NCBI GenBank assembly: GCA_023228825.1
Contig: JALOAL010000007.1
Coordinates: 62,001 to 126,000, forward strand
Direction of reading: 5' to 3'
DNA from: Dehalococcoidia bacterium
GTDB lineage: Bacteria; Chloroflexota; Dehalococcoidia; UBA2979
Length of the DNA: 64,000 nt
Of the stretch, positions 50,277 to 60,951 are shown one piece after another; the first letter of the stretch is position 1; every line of letters starts with the position of its first letter. The position numbers and the translations under genes were made by a program. The notes beneath the pieces are model-generated. The model was not told the origin of the DNA, ran no database searches, and worked only from the letters and a program-made list of their open reading frames with translations.

Positions 50277-51347
50277 CTACCCCACGTAATTAATCCCCAT
50301 CGCGTCACGTACCTCTGCCATCGTGGCCTGCGCAACTTCGCGCGAGTACGCCGAGCCATGCGCGAGGGCGTCCCGTACGATCTCGGGGTGCGCCTCGAAG
50401 TGGGCGCGGCGCTCGCGGATGGGGTCCAGGAAGGTGTTGAGAGCCTTCGCCAGTTTCTGCTTCACCTCCACGTCGCCGACCTTGCCGGCGACATAACGCT
50501 CCTTGAGGTCATTGACCTCGTCCACGTCCGGGTTGAAGGCGTCGTGGTAGATGAAGACGGGGTTGCCCTCCACGTGGCCGGGGTCCGTGGCGCGCAGGCG
50601 CGTGGGGTCGGTGAACATGCCGCGCACCTTCTGGTTCACGGTGTCCTCGTCGTCCTTGAGGAAGATCGCGTTGTTGCGCGACTTGCTCATCTTCGCGTTG
50701 CCATCGGTTCCCACGAGGCGCGCCACGCGGCCGACCAGGCCCTCCGGCTCCGGGAAGACATCGCGCTCGAAGGTGCGGTTGAAGCGCCTCGCGACCTCGC
50801 GGGTGAGTTCGATGTGGGGGAGTTGGTCGTCGCCCACGGGCACCAGGTGCGCCTTCGGCATGAGGATGTTGGCCACCTGCATCATGGGGTAGTTGAAGAA
50901 CGCGACGGGGACGGAGGACTTGGCCTCCAGGTCCTTCATCTCCGCCTTCAGCGTGGGGTTGCGCTCCAGCATCCCCAGAGGCACCCACCACGACAGCCAC
51001 GTGGTCAACTCCGCGTGCTCCGGCACCATGCTCTCGATGGTGTAGTGGCTGCCCTCGGGATCGAGGCCTACCGACAGCCAGTCGAGCGCGATGTCGAAGA
51101 TGGCCTCGCGCACGCGAGGGAAGTCATCGGCGTAATCGGAGACCTGGTAGTCCGCGATCAGGAAGAAGCACTCGTACTCCTGCTGCAGGCGGATCCAGTT
51201 CTCCAGCGCGCCGGCGTAGTGGCCCAGGTGCAGTGCGCCCGTGGGGCGGATGCCGGTGAGGATGCGCTTGCGCTCGGCGCCCTCGTCGCTCGGGCCCTTG
51301 CCCGCGGGGGCGCTGCTGCTGGATGCGTCCGTGGGAGGTGGCGTCAC
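50277..51347 (-). CDS. trpS: Tryptophanyl-tRNA synthetase
   Basis: Class I aminoacyl-tRNA synthetase of about 356 residues that charges tRNA-Trp. It has the HIGH-type motif in RPTGALHLGHYAGAL, the tryptophan-pocket region (FLIADYQVSDY, SMVPEHAELTTWLSWWVPLG), VGDDQLPHIELTREVARRFN, and KMSKS in NAKMSKSRNN. A GTG at 51347 with AAGG upstream is taken as the start, leaving a short Ser/Ala-rich leader before the synthetase domain (KRILTGIRPTG). The much longer upstream frame is not supported. It follows argS (same strand), whose stop lies about 225 bases away. Confidence 0.94.
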   Translation of the reverse strand: MTPPPTDASSSSAPAGKGPSDEGAERKRILTGIRPTGALHLGHYAGALENWIRLQQEYECFFLIADYQVSDYADDFPRVREAIFDIALDWLSVGLDPEGSHYTIESMVPEHAELTTWLSWWVPLGMLERNPTLKAEMKDLEAKSSVPVAFFNYPMMQVANILMPKAHLVPVGDDQLPHIELTREVARRFNRTFERDVFPEPEGLVGRVARLVGTDGNAKMSKSRNNAIFLKDDEDTVNQKVRGMFTDPTRLRATDPGHVEGNPVFIYHDAFNPDVDEVNDLKERYVAGKVGDVEVKQKLAKALNTFLDPIRERRAHFEAHPEIVRDALAHGSAYSREVAQATMAEVRDAMGINYVG

Positions 51348-51572
51348 GGCGGGGCCTTTCGGTTGCCTGCGGTCCGCTCCCCGCGCGCACCGTGACGGCG
51401 CGTGCCGCACCACGTCACGAGCACCGGCCCATGGACGGTCATGCTCGCAGCACAGGGCGGAGGAGTCTCTGCGGCTGGAGGGCCGATGATACAGGCGGCC
51501 AATCATGCGGGCCATGCGCCGGGGCCGCCCTCCGTGCTCCCCTCGGATCGTCGGGCGCGCCTACAGCGGGGC

Positions 51573-53237
<1,665 letters not shown>

Positions 53238-53378
53238 GAGTGCCGGGCCTTCCTCGAAGTGTCCGTCTGCCACCTCGCGCACCGCCGCGCCACGAGTCGG
53301 GGCCGGAGATGGGCGAGCGAGGCGTCAGTGTATCGCGGCCCCCACCACGGAGCGATGGGCTCGCGCCAGGCCTCCCGA

Positions 53379-53426
53379 CGGGCGCCAGACTTGAGGGCCG
53401 CCGCGAGCCCTCAAGTCTGGCGCCCG
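53379..53426. repeat. Perfect 20-bp inverted repeat in a divergent intergenic region
   Basis: Positions 53379-53398 and 53407-53426 are exact reverse complements separated by 8 bases. The site lies between divergent argS (minus) and the EAL gene (plus), so it is not an ordinary end-of-gene terminator. It could be an operator, a leader attenuator (it would lie in the 5' region of either transcript) or a remnant of a small mobile element. No second copy is seen in the window. Confidence 0.75.
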
Positions 53427-53477
53427 TGCTGCCGATGATCGCGGCATCGGTGGCTCTCCACCGAGACGAGGCATGCC

Positions 53478-54749
53478 ATGACCAGGACCGCTCCCGAGGG
53501 CGGGGCCACGCCTGGGCCCACACCCGACGTCATCCCACCGGGCACGGCTGATCCGTGGGCCGGCGTGGTCGAGCGCGCCGTGCGCGGCGACGGCTTCTCG
53601 CTGGCCTTCCAGCCCATCGTGGACCTCGAACACGCGGCCGTCGTGGGCTACGAGGCGTTGAGCCGCTTCGAGGGCGTCGCCGGCCTGCCGCCGTCCACGC
53701 CGCCCCAGTGGTTCGCCCGCGCCCGCGCGCTCGGGGTGCTCCCAGAACTCGAGGCCCGCGTCCTCTCGAAGGCGCTGGACGCGCGCGACCGGCTGCCGCC
53801 CAATACCTTCCTGGCCGTGAACCTCTCTTCCGAGGCGTTCGCGTCCGACCTCGTCCGTCGCGTGCTGCGCTCGCCACGCGGCCTGCACCGCATGGTCGTG
53901 GAGGTCGCGCAGCCAGCGCTCCTCGCGGACGCCGCAGCAAGGGAGGCGGACGGGGACATCGGGGACATCGGGGGCATCGGGGACATCGAGGAGGCGATGG
54001 AGGGCATCCGTGCGGCCGGCGCCTACCTGGCCGTGGACGACGTGAGCGCGAGTTACGACAGCCTCTCCAGCATCCTGCGCCTTCGCCCGGACTTCGTGAA
54101 GTTGGACCGCTCCCTGATCGCGGACCTGGCGCAGGACGAGGCGAAACTGGCGCTGGTGGAGATGTTTGGCCAGTTCGCCAGCCGCGCGGATGCGTGGCTG
54201 CTGGCAGAGGGCGTTGAGACCGTAGACGAACTCAGCGCGCTCTCACGCCTCGGTGTGCCGCTCGCGCAGGGCTACCTGCTCGGCCGCCCCGCGCCGGACT
54301 GGACGCCGCTGCCGGTGGAGTTGCGCGAACTCCTCGTGCGCGCCCAGAACGTGGCGGCAGCACGCCTGACCGTCTCGCGCTTCGTGGAGCCATGGCCTTA
54401 CCTCGAACACGGCCGCGAGGCGGAGGGCGCGTGGCTGGTGGGTGCGGCGACTGCGGAGGGCAGCACCCCCGCGATGACCGTGCTCCCGGTCCTGGACGAA
54501 TTCCGTCGCCCCGTCGGCATCTACGCGCTCTCCACCGCCGGCCCCGTACGGCCCGTCACCGTCCTCAAGCGCACCACCCCTGTCGCCGACGCCGCCCGCC
54601 GCGCCATCACCCGCCCCCTCACACGCCGCTTTGACCCCCTCGTCTGCATCGACGACCTCGGCGACTACGTCGGCGTCGTCCGCCTCGAGCGCCTCATCGA
54701 GGCACTCACGGGCGCCCTCGAAGACCCCGGGTCACGGGAGGTTGCGTGA
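53478..54749 (+). CDS. EAL-domain protein (putative cyclic-di-GMP phosphodiesterase)
   Basis: Protein of 423 residues. An EAL domain spans about 30-275: EAL at 59-61 (YEALSRF), VNLSSEAF, VEVAQ (family ExTE, so the final Glu is Gln), VDDVSASYDSL (family DDFGxG), KLDRSLI, AEGVET and AQGYLLGRP. Most metal and catalytic residues remain, so hydrolysis of cyclic di-GMP is plausible but the substitutions make it uncertain. A Gly-Asp-Ile repeat interrupts the domain near residues 158-171. The C-terminal 140 residues (with VLDEFRRPVGIYAL and LVCIDDLGDYVGVVRLERLIEAL) look like a CBS-type pair. The opposing activity, a GGDEF cyclase, is encoded at 24.8-26.1 kb. Confidence 0.8.
   Translation: MTRTAPEGGATPGPTPDVIPPGTADPWAGVVERAVRGDGFSLAFQPIVDLEHAAVVGYEALSRFEGVAGLPPSTPPQWFARARALGVLPELEARVLSKALDARDRLPPNTFLAVNLSSEAFASDLVRRVLRSPRGLHRMVVEVAQPALLADAAAREADGDIGDIGGIGDIEEAMEGIRAAGAYLAVDDVSASYDSLSSILRLRPDFVKLDRSLIADLAQDEAKLALVEMFGQFASRADAWLLAEGVETVDELSALSRLGVPLAQGYLLGRPAPDWTPLPVELRELLVRAQNVAAARLTVSRFVEPWPYLEHGREAEGAWLVGAATAEGSTPAMTVLPVLDEFRRPVGIYALSTAGPVRPVTVLKRTTPVADAARRAITRPLTRRFDPLVCIDDLGDYVGVVRLERLIEALTGALEDPGSREVA
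53952..53987 (+). repeat. Four 9-bp tandem units within the EAL gene
   Basis: GGGGACATC occurs four times in a row (third unit GGGGGCATC), encoding GDI-GDI-GGI-GDI. The units are in frame, so changes in copy number would lengthen or shorten a loop of the EAL domain without a frameshift. Confidence 0.85.
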
Positions 54750-54815
54750 GGGGCGGGAGAATTGCACTCCAGGCGCAATTTCGTCGGTCTTGCGCTCAGG
54801 CCACCACCCCCACCC

Positions 54816-57512
54816 TCAATGCATCTCCCCCACGACCGAGGCGGCGCGTTCGGCGATGGCGTAGCGGAGGGCGCGATGTTCGGCGGAAGCCAGGTGGGGA
54901 TCCTCGTCCAGCAGCGTCTCCGCCTCGCGGCGGGCAGCGTCGATGAGCGTGGGGTCAAGGAGTGAGGCGACGCGGAGGGTGGGGGCGCCGGACTGGGCGG
55001 TGCCGAAGAGGTCGCCGGGGCCGCGCAACTGCAGGTCCGCCTCCGCCAGTTCGAAGCCGTCTCGGGTGCGTTCCATGATGCTCAGACGATCCTCTGCCTC
55101 GGGGGTGGGGTCGTCGGCCAGGAGGTAGCACACGCTGGGCTGGTCGCCCCGGCCCACGCGACCCCGGAACTGGTGCAACTGCGCGAGGCCGAAGCGGTCA
55201 GCGCCCTCGATGATCATCGCCGTGGCATTGGGGACGTCGATGCCCACCTCCACCACGGCGGTGGAGACCAGGATGTCCGCCTCGTGATCCGCGAAGGCGC
55301 GCATCACGCGGTCCTTCTCGCGGGCGGACATGCGGCCGTGCAGCAACAGGATGCGGTCCGCCAGGTCCGGGTACTCCTCTGTGCGCAGACGCTCATACTC
55401 GTCCGTGGCGGCGCGCGACTGCACGGTGTCCGAGCCCTCCACGAGCGGACAGATCACGAACGCCTGCCGTCCGGCGCTCACCTCCTCCCGCACCCGCGCG
55501 AACGCCTCGCGACGCTGGATGGGCGTGAGGTACTTCGTCTCGATCGCTGTGCGGCCTGGCGGCATCTCGTCGATGACCGACAGGTCGAGGTCGCCGTACA
55601 CAGTGAGCGCGAGCGAGCGGGGGATGGGCGTGGCGGACATGGCGAGGAGGTGCGGGGTGAGCGTGCCGCCTCGGCTGGCGGCGCTCTCCGCTCCCTTGCG
55701 GCGCAGGTCGCCGCGCTGCATGACGCCGAAGCGATGCTGCTCGTCCACCACGGCCAGGCCGAGGCGGTAGTAATCCACGCCCTCCTGGATGAGCGCGTGG
55801 GTGCCCACGATCAGGTGCGCGCCGCCGTGACGGATGGCGTCCTGCGCGGCGCGCCGCTCCTTCGCCAGCGTGGAGCCGGTGAGCAGCACCACGCGCACCA
55901 GGTGCGAGCCGCCCTCCACGCGTGGATCTGGCACGCGGACGAGGCCGGTGATGGGCGGTTCAGGTTCGCCCGTCAGGAGGCGACAGACCGTGCGGTAGTG
56001 CTGCTCCGCCAGCACCTCCGTGGGCGCCATCAGCACCGCCTGGTAGCCCTCCGAGATGGCGGAGAGCATGGCGGCCAGCGCCACGGCGGTCTTGCCTGAA
56101 CCGACGTCTCCCTCCAGGAGGCGCGACATGGGGACAGTGCGGGACAGGTCGTGGCGTACCTCGCCCAGCACGCGCTGTTGCGCGCCGGTGAGGGTGAACG
56201 GGAGCGTGTCCAGGAAGGCGTCCGCTGAGGCGTGGTCCGTCAGGGCGGGCGCCTGGCCCTCGGCCTGCCATTCGCGCTTGCGTGCCTGCACGCGCACCTG
56301 CACGGCGAGGAGTTCGTCGAAGGCGAGGCGGCGCTGGGCCTCGCGCAGCCGGGCCTCGCTGTCCGGGTAGTGCGCCTGCCGGGTGGCCTCCACCAGGCTC
56401 ATCAGGTGGTGGCGCTTGCGCATGGCCTCCGGCAGTGGGTCCTCCAGCCGGTCCACGAAGCGTCCGAGGAGTTTCTCGATGGCCCCTCGCAGCGTGCGCT
56501 GCGCGACGCCCTCTGTCAGGTGGTAGACGGGCATGAGGCGGCCGCCGGAGCCGCCCTCGGTATCGAGGCGTTCCCACTCTGGGTTCGTGAAGCCGGTGCG
56601 GCCACGGACGACCACGACTTTGCCGGCAAAGGCGACTTCCGAGCCCACGGGGAAGTTCTTGACCTGGAAGAGCTGATTGAAGAACACCGCGGACACGCGG
56701 CCGAAGCCGTCGCTGATCCAGATCTCGCTGGCCTTCATGCGCCCACCGCGGCCCATGGGCACCACCACCGACCGGTCCACAATGCCGCGCACGGTCTGTT
56801 CCTGCCCGGGCCGCAGCGCGTTGATCGGGAGCGTGCGGCTGAAGTCCACGTGGCGGAACGGGTAGTGCCGTAGCGCGTCCCCCACCGTGCGGATCCCGAG
56901 GCGGTCGAGTTTTCCGAGGGCCTGCGTGCGAAGGCCCGTCCCCGCCTTCTCGATCGGCAGGTCGAGCCCGGCCGCACCCGGCGCGATCTTCTTCTCCGCC
57001 GCCGGTGTCTTGGATGCAGCAGTCTTCGAGCCCCCAGACGTCGAAGACTCAGCCTTCGAGGCGGGCGCCGTCTTCTTCGCCGCGCCCGGACGGGAGGCGG
57101 CGCGGGACTTCCGCGCGGGCGCGGCCGGTCCGTCTCCGGCTGGCGGCGACTTCGGCTTCGTCGCACGCGCAGAGGGCCCCCGACCGCTGCGCCCACGTCC
57201 GCCGGCGGCGTCCGGTCGTACGGGCTCCAGGTGCTCCTCCAGCGCCAGTTCGCGGCGCACGGTGGCCAGCGCGCGGCGCAGCCAGACCTCACGATCGGCG
57301 GGGGACAGCGATCGGTAGCCCTCCGCAGGCAGGGCGGCCACCATCCGCAGGAGCGGGGAGTGGGGGTGTTCGCCCCGGGCCTGCGTGCGCAGCAGGGCGT
57401 CCAGGCCGCCTTCGACGGTCCGGTCGCGTCCCTCGCCCGCCAGTTCGCGGGTCAGGACATCGCGCAGCAGGGGGTAGTCGGCAGACACAGGCACCTTCGC
57501 GGCGGGGAGCAC
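54816..57512 (-). CDS. recG: ATP-dependent DNA helicase RecG with N-terminal extension
   Basis: Branched-DNA helicase of 898 residues that regresses stalled forks and processes recombination intermediates. The wedge OB domain (about 200-330) is followed by helicase motifs: Walker A GDVGSGKT, the DEQHRFGVMQR box, SATPIPRSLALT, LLHGRMSAREKD and QFRGRVGRG. Typical RecG is about 700 residues. Here some 200 are added at the N-terminus: a helical part (residues 10-105) and a Lys/Ala/Pro/Ser-rich stretch (about 112-180) resembling a histone-tail-like DNA-binding linker. The GTG at 57512 has GGAAG upstream. It follows fakB on the same strand. Confidence 0.95.
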   Translation of the reverse strand: MLPAAKVPVSADYPLLRDVLTRELAGEGRDRTVEGGLDALLRTQARGEHPHSPLLRMVAALPAEGYRSLSPADREVWLRRALATVRRELALEEHLEPVRPDAAGGRGRSGRGPSARATKPKSPPAGDGPAAPARKSRAASRPGAAKKTAPASKAESSTSGGSKTAASKTPAAEKKIAPGAAGLDLPIEKAGTGLRTQALGKLDRLGIRTVGDALRHYPFRHVDFSRTLPINALRPGQEQTVRGIVDRSVVVPMGRGGRMKASEIWISDGFGRVSAVFFNQLFQVKNFPVGSEVAFAGKVVVVRGRTGFTNPEWERLDTEGGSGGRLMPVYHLTEGVAQRTLRGAIEKLLGRFVDRLEDPLPEAMRKRHHLMSLVEATRQAHYPDSEARLREAQRRLAFDELLAVQVRVQARKREWQAEGQAPALTDHASADAFLDTLPFTLTGAQQRVLGEVRHDLSRTVPMSRLLEGDVGSGKTAVALAAMLSAISEGYQAVLMAPTEVLAEQHYRTVCRLLTGEPEPPITGLVRVPDPRVEGGSHLVRVVLLTGSTLAKERRAAQDAIRHGGAHLIVGTHALIQEGVDYYRLGLAVVDEQHRFGVMQRGDLRRKGAESAASRGGTLTPHLLAMSATPIPRSLALTVYGDLDLSVIDEMPPGRTAIETKYLTPIQRREAFARVREEVSAGRQAFVICPLVEGSDTVQSRAATDEYERLRTEEYPDLADRILLLHGRMSAREKDRVMRAFADHEADILVSTAVVEVGIDVPNATAMIIEGADRFGLAQLHQFRGRVGRGDQPSVCYLLADDPTPEAEDRLSIMERTRDGFELAEADLQLRGPGDLFGTAQSGAPTLRVASLLDPTLIDAARREAETLLDEDPHLASAEHRALRYAIAERAASVVGEMH

Positions 57513-57590
57513 GCGGCGAGACTTCCAGCCTCAAGTGCATAGTGTCTCAGGTCAGCGGCCGCCGGTCAGCCCTCGTACGAGCGTATCGAG

Positions 57591-57640
57591 GACAGCGCGG
57601 GACAGCGCGGGACAGCGCGGGACACCGGGGGGCAGCGAGG
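57591..57640. repeat. 10-bp tandem repeat between fakB and recG
   Basis: GACAGCGCGG occurs three times exactly (57591-57620), followed by two degraded copies (GACACCGGGG, GGCAGCGAGG). It lies in the short gap between the fakB stop and the recG start. No function is evident; slippage is the likely origin. Confidence 0.85.
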
Positions 57641-57670
57641 GAGACCCGGGGAAGAGAGCCACGAGGCTAC

Positions 57671-58537
57671 CTACGCGGGCAGGAAGTCCGGCGACTGCTC
57701 ATCCGGCGCGGTGACGCAGCCCACGCCCACGCCGCCCGGCCCCACGTGCACGCCGATGGTGGGCGTGAGCAGGCCGCGCAGGATCGGCGTCTCGGAGGAG
57801 AGCCCGTCCAGGCGGCTGGTGATGTAGTCCGCCTCGTCCGGGGTGGTGCCGTAGACCACGTAGGCGTACTGCCACGGCCGGAGTTCGGCCAGCCGTCCCA
57901 GGATGTCCTCGATGGCCTTCTGCTTGGTGCGGATGCGGCCCACGGGGACGACCTCGCCGTCCTGGATCGCCAGGATGGGTTTCACCTTCAGCAACGAGCC
58001 GAACAACTCCTGGCCGCGGGACATGCGTCCGCCGCGGCGGAGGTATTCCAGCGTCTCCAGCGTGTAGATCATGTGCGACCGGCGGAACACGTCCTCCGCC
58101 ACGCGCTGCACCTGCTCCAGCGTGGCGCCGTCCCTCGCCGCCTTCGCCGCCTCGATGACCCCCACGCCCAGGCCGAGCGAGACCGTGCGGGAGTCCACGT
58201 GCACCACGGGGACGCCGAGGCCTTCCGCGCCGGTGCGGGCGGACTGGAGCGTGCCGCTGAGCGCCCCGGAGACGTGACAGGAGACGATCCCCGTCGCGCC
58301 CTCAGCCGCGAGGCGCTCGTAGGTCTCGCGGAAGACGCCGGGCGCGGGCTGGGTGGTAGTGGGCATCACATCTTCGCGCTGGAGGCGCCGGAAAAACTGC
58401 TCCGAAGTGATGTCCACACCGTCGCGCAGTTCCTCGTCCCCAAAGAGCAACCCCTGGGGCACAACCGTGATGCCGAGGTCGGACACGGCATCGCGGGGAA
58501 TGTCGCAGGTGGAGTCGGTCACGAGTCGTACGGTCAT
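57671..58537 (-). CDS. DegV-family fatty-acid-binding protein (FakB-like)
   Basis: DegV protein of 288 residues, which binds a fatty acid and presents it to the kinase FakA. The pattern is complete: VRLVTDSTCDIPRD at the N-terminus, PTTTQPAPGVFRETYERL, then SGALSGTLQSA, HVDSRTVSLGLG and LEYLRRGGRMSRGQELFGSLLKVKPIL. The ATG at 58537 is chosen because the conserved domain begins at once; the longer upstream frame is unsupported. It lies 83 bases after the FakA-like gene on the same strand, which supports a two-component fatty acid kinase for incorporation of exogenous or recycled fatty acids into phospholipid. Confidence 0.9.
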   Translation of the reverse strand: MTVRLVTDSTCDIPRDAVSDLGITVVPQGLLFGDEELRDGVDITSEQFFRRLQREDVMPTTTQPAPGVFRETYERLAAEGATGIVSCHVSGALSGTLQSARTGAEGLGVPVVHVDSRTVSLGLGVGVIEAAKAARDGATLEQVQRVAEDVFRRSHMIYTLETLEYLRRGGRMSRGQELFGSLLKVKPILAIQDGEVVPVGRIRTKQKAIEDILGRLAELRPWQYAYVVYGTTPDEADYITSRLDGLSSETPILRGLLTPTIGVHVGPGGVGVGCVTAPDEQSPDFLPA

Positions 58538-58620
58538 GGGCGCATCATAGTGGTTCGGACGTCCCGGACATATGGCGGCGGCCGTCGTGGACGCGCAGCC
58601 GCCGCCATCGCTCACGCTGG

Positions 58621-60336
58621 TTATTCCACGGACGCCAGGTAGGGGTAGTGCGGCTGGCCACCTGCCAGCACCTCCACCTCGAGCGATGGGTGCGCCGCCT
58701 CGATCAGCGTGCGCGCCTGCTCGCCGTCCTGAGGGCTCACGCCCTGGCCGAGGTAGAGCGTGACGAGTTCGGCGTGGTCCGCCACGGCGTCCGCGAGCGC
58801 GGCCAGCAGCGCCTCGTCCGGGGTGGGGCACGAGGCCATGAGGCGTCCGTCCAGGAAGGCGATCGCCTGTCCCCGGCGCACCTGGACGCCGTCCACGCTG
58901 GCGTCTCGCACGGCCGTGGAGACCTCCACGCAGCGGATGTCGTCCAGCACGCCTCGCATCTCGTTTGCCATGGAGGCGGCGTCGCCATCCGGCAGGTAGT
59001 AGATAGCCGCAGCCAGTCCGGCAGCGGCGTTGCGGGTGGGGATCACGGTGAGGAAGTCGGGGGCTTCGCGCGCGGCGGCCTCTGCTGCCATGAGCACGTC
59101 ACGGTCGTTCGGCAGCAGCAGCACGTGCCCCGCGCCGGCCGCACGAGCCGCCTCCAGCAGTTCGCCGGCGGAAGCCTTCATGCCGTCCCCCGCGTCCACG
59201 ATGCGGCTGGCGCCCAGGTCCCGGAACGCCCGCGCGATGCCCGCTCCGCGGGCGACGGCCACGAGGGCCACGGGCGGCAGGGCGACCGAGGTCGCCGCCG
59301 TGCTGGCCGTGCCGGCGGTGCCCCCGGTGTGCTCGGAGCCGTGGGCGCCGTCGCCTCCCTCGGCGCCCACGGCGCCTTCGGCGCTGGGGGCGTCCGCGTG
59401 ACTGCCCATCCAGGCCTCGTGCTGGGCCTGCATGTTCTCCACCTTCACGCTCAGGAGTGCGCCGGCCGCCGCTCCCAGCGAGATCGCCGGGCCGGGATCC
59501 TCCAGGTGCACGTGGACGTGGACCGTGTGGTCGTCGCCCACCACCAGCACGGACTCCCCGCCGAGCGCGACCAACTCGCGCTCCATGGCGATGCGGTTGA
59601 TGACGCCGCTCCCCGGTGCGATGGCGGCGACGAACTCCGTGCAGTAGCCATGACCCTCGTGCTCCACGGCGGACGTCTGCACCTGCTCCGTCCCCGCGTA
59701 GCGAGGCAGCAGCGGTAACGGGCGGCGGCCGAGGCCGAGCGCGATGCCTTCCAGCAGCACGGCCACGCCGGCGCCACCGGAGTCCACCACGCCGGCGTCG
59801 CGCAGGCGCGGCAGCAGGGTGGGGGTGCGGCCCACGCTCGCGTACGCCTCGTCCACCAGGGCGTGGAACAGCGCCAGGTCGTCCAGGCCGGAGGTAGCGG
59901 CCGTGTGCGCAGCGTCCGCGGCCTCGCGCAGGACCGTGAGCATGGTGCCTTCCACAGGCTGGCCCACTGCGGCGTACGACACCCGCGAGGCGTTCACCAG
60001 GGCCGCGATCAGGTCGTGAGGGCGGGCGTCGCTGTACGCCGCCAGGTGCTCGGCGAAGCCGCGTAGCATCTGCGACCAGATGACGCCGGAATTGCCTCGG
60101 GCGCCCAGCAGCGCGCCCCGGGCGATGCGGGCCGTCAGTTCGCCCACGTGGAGGGGTGCGTCCGGCGCTTCGCGGAGCGCGGCGCGGACGGTGAGGAGCA
60201 TGTTCGTGCCGGTGTCGCCGTCCGGCACGGGGTAGACGTTGATGGCGTTGATGCCGTCCCGGTTGGCGGCAAGCCATCGCTCTGCCACCTCGAACGCGGC
60301 ACGGAGCATGGCGGCGCTGACGCGCGCGTCCGTCAT
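58621..60336 (-). CDS. FakA-like fatty acid kinase catalytic subunit (DAK2/YloV family)
   Basis: Protein of 571 residues. The N-terminal DAK2 ATP-binding domain shows NVYPVPDGDTGTNM (Asp residues for Mg-ATP), GARGNSGVIWSQMLRGFAE and GVVDSGGAGV. A middle domain follows (TEFVAAI, then HVHVHLEDPGPA), then a Gly/Ala/Ser-rich linker and a C-terminal EDD-like domain. It phosphorylates fatty acids held by FakB, whose gene is next on the same strand. The ATG at 60336 has AGGAGGG six bases upstream. rpmB is divergent 203 bases away, matching the rpmB-yloV neighbourhood of Firmicutes. Confidence 0.9.
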   Translation of the reverse strand: MTDARVSAAMLRAAFEVAERWLAANRDGINAINVYPVPDGDTGTNMLLTVRAALREAPDAPLHVGELTARIARGALLGARGNSGVIWSQMLRGFAEHLAAYSDARPHDLIAALVNASRVSYAAVGQPVEGTMLTVLREAADAAHTAATSGLDDLALFHALVDEAYASVGRTPTLLPRLRDAGVVDSGGAGVAVLLEGIALGLGRRPLPLLPRYAGTEQVQTSAVEHEGHGYCTEFVAAIAPGSGVINRIAMERELVALGGESVLVVGDDHTVHVHVHLEDPGPAISLGAAAGALLSVKVENMQAQHEAWMGSHADAPSAEGAVGAEGGDGAHGSEHTGGTAGTASTAATSVALPPVALVAVARGAGIARAFRDLGASRIVDAGDGMKASAGELLEAARAAGAGHVLLLPNDRDVLMAAEAAAREAPDFLTVIPTRNAAAGLAAAIYYLPDGDAASMANEMRGVLDDIRCVEVSTAVRDASVDGVQVRRGQAIAFLDGRLMASCPTPDEALLAALADAVADHAELVTLYLGQGVSPQDGEQARTLIEAAHPSLEVEVLAGGQPHYPYLASVE

Positions 60337-60539
60337 GGGGCCCTCCTGGCCCGGGTGCGCCATCCGCGCCTCTGCGTCCGCACGCCGGCCGTCCCTGCCG
60401 GCGTGGAGGGGCGGCGTGACGGGGGCCCGAGGCTCGCGTCGTAGACGTAACGCAACCACGCGGGCTAACCTGTCCGGACGCGCGAGCCCTGTGGGCGCGC
60501 GATGTCTCCCAGACCTCCCGCAGTGTAGCGAGTAATGCC

Positions 60540-60788
60540 ATGGCTTCAGGCAAATGTGATGTGTGCGCCAAGCACACGGTGTTCGGGCGGAACATCCGCC
60601 ACAAGCACTCCGGAAACTGGGAGCGCAAGGCGCCGCGCACCAACCGCACCTTCCAGCCCAACGTGCAGTCCAAGCGCGTCTTCCTGGAGGGCAAGTGGCA
60701 GCGGGTGAACATCTGCACGCGCTGCCTGCGTACCCAGGCCCGCCTGCTGGAGTCGAAGGGCGTGCCGCAGGGCATGGTCCGCGTCTAG
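60540..60788 (+). CDS. rpmB: 50S ribosomal protein bL28, zinc-binding form
   Basis: Ribosomal protein of 82 residues. It keeps both Cys pairs, CDVC (C6, C9) and CTRC near residues 59-62, so it is the zinc-ribbon form. The core (HTVFGRNIRHKHSGNWERKAPRTNRTFQPN, then RVNICTRCLRTQ) is typical of bL28. The ATG at 60540 has only a weak binding site. It is monocistronic, with a good terminator 25 bases downstream, and divergent from the fatty acid kinase operon. Confidence 0.96.
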   Translation: MASGKCDVCAKHTVFGRNIRHKHSGNWERKAPRTNRTFQPNVQSKRVFLEGKWQRVNICTRCLRTQARLLESKGVPQGMVRV

Positions 60789-60813
60789 CGCGCTCCCGGT
60801 CATCTGACACCTC

Positions 60814-60843
60814 ACGCCCCGCACCCGCGGGGCGTTTGTGTTG
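60814..60843 (+). terminator. Intrinsic terminator of rpmB
   Basis: ACGCCCCGC (60814-60822) pairs perfectly with GCGGGGCGT (60827-60835) over an ACCC loop, followed by TTGTGTT. Confidence 0.85.
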
Positions 60844-60951
60844 CCGCTACTCTCCGAGGCGTGCTCGCCCGTCCGTGGCCGTCAGGCGAGACCAGACCAG
60901 CACCAGCAACAAGCAGCACCAGGAACAAGCAGCAGCAGCGGGAGGCGCATC

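Noticed and set aside
54750..54815. Terminator between the EAL gene and recG
   Set aside because: AATTGC/GCAATT pairs only six bases across a nine-base loop without a T-run, too weak to list as a feature.
57591..57640. CRISPR-like array
   Set aside because: The repeats are contiguous 10-mers without spacers, and no cas genes are nearby.
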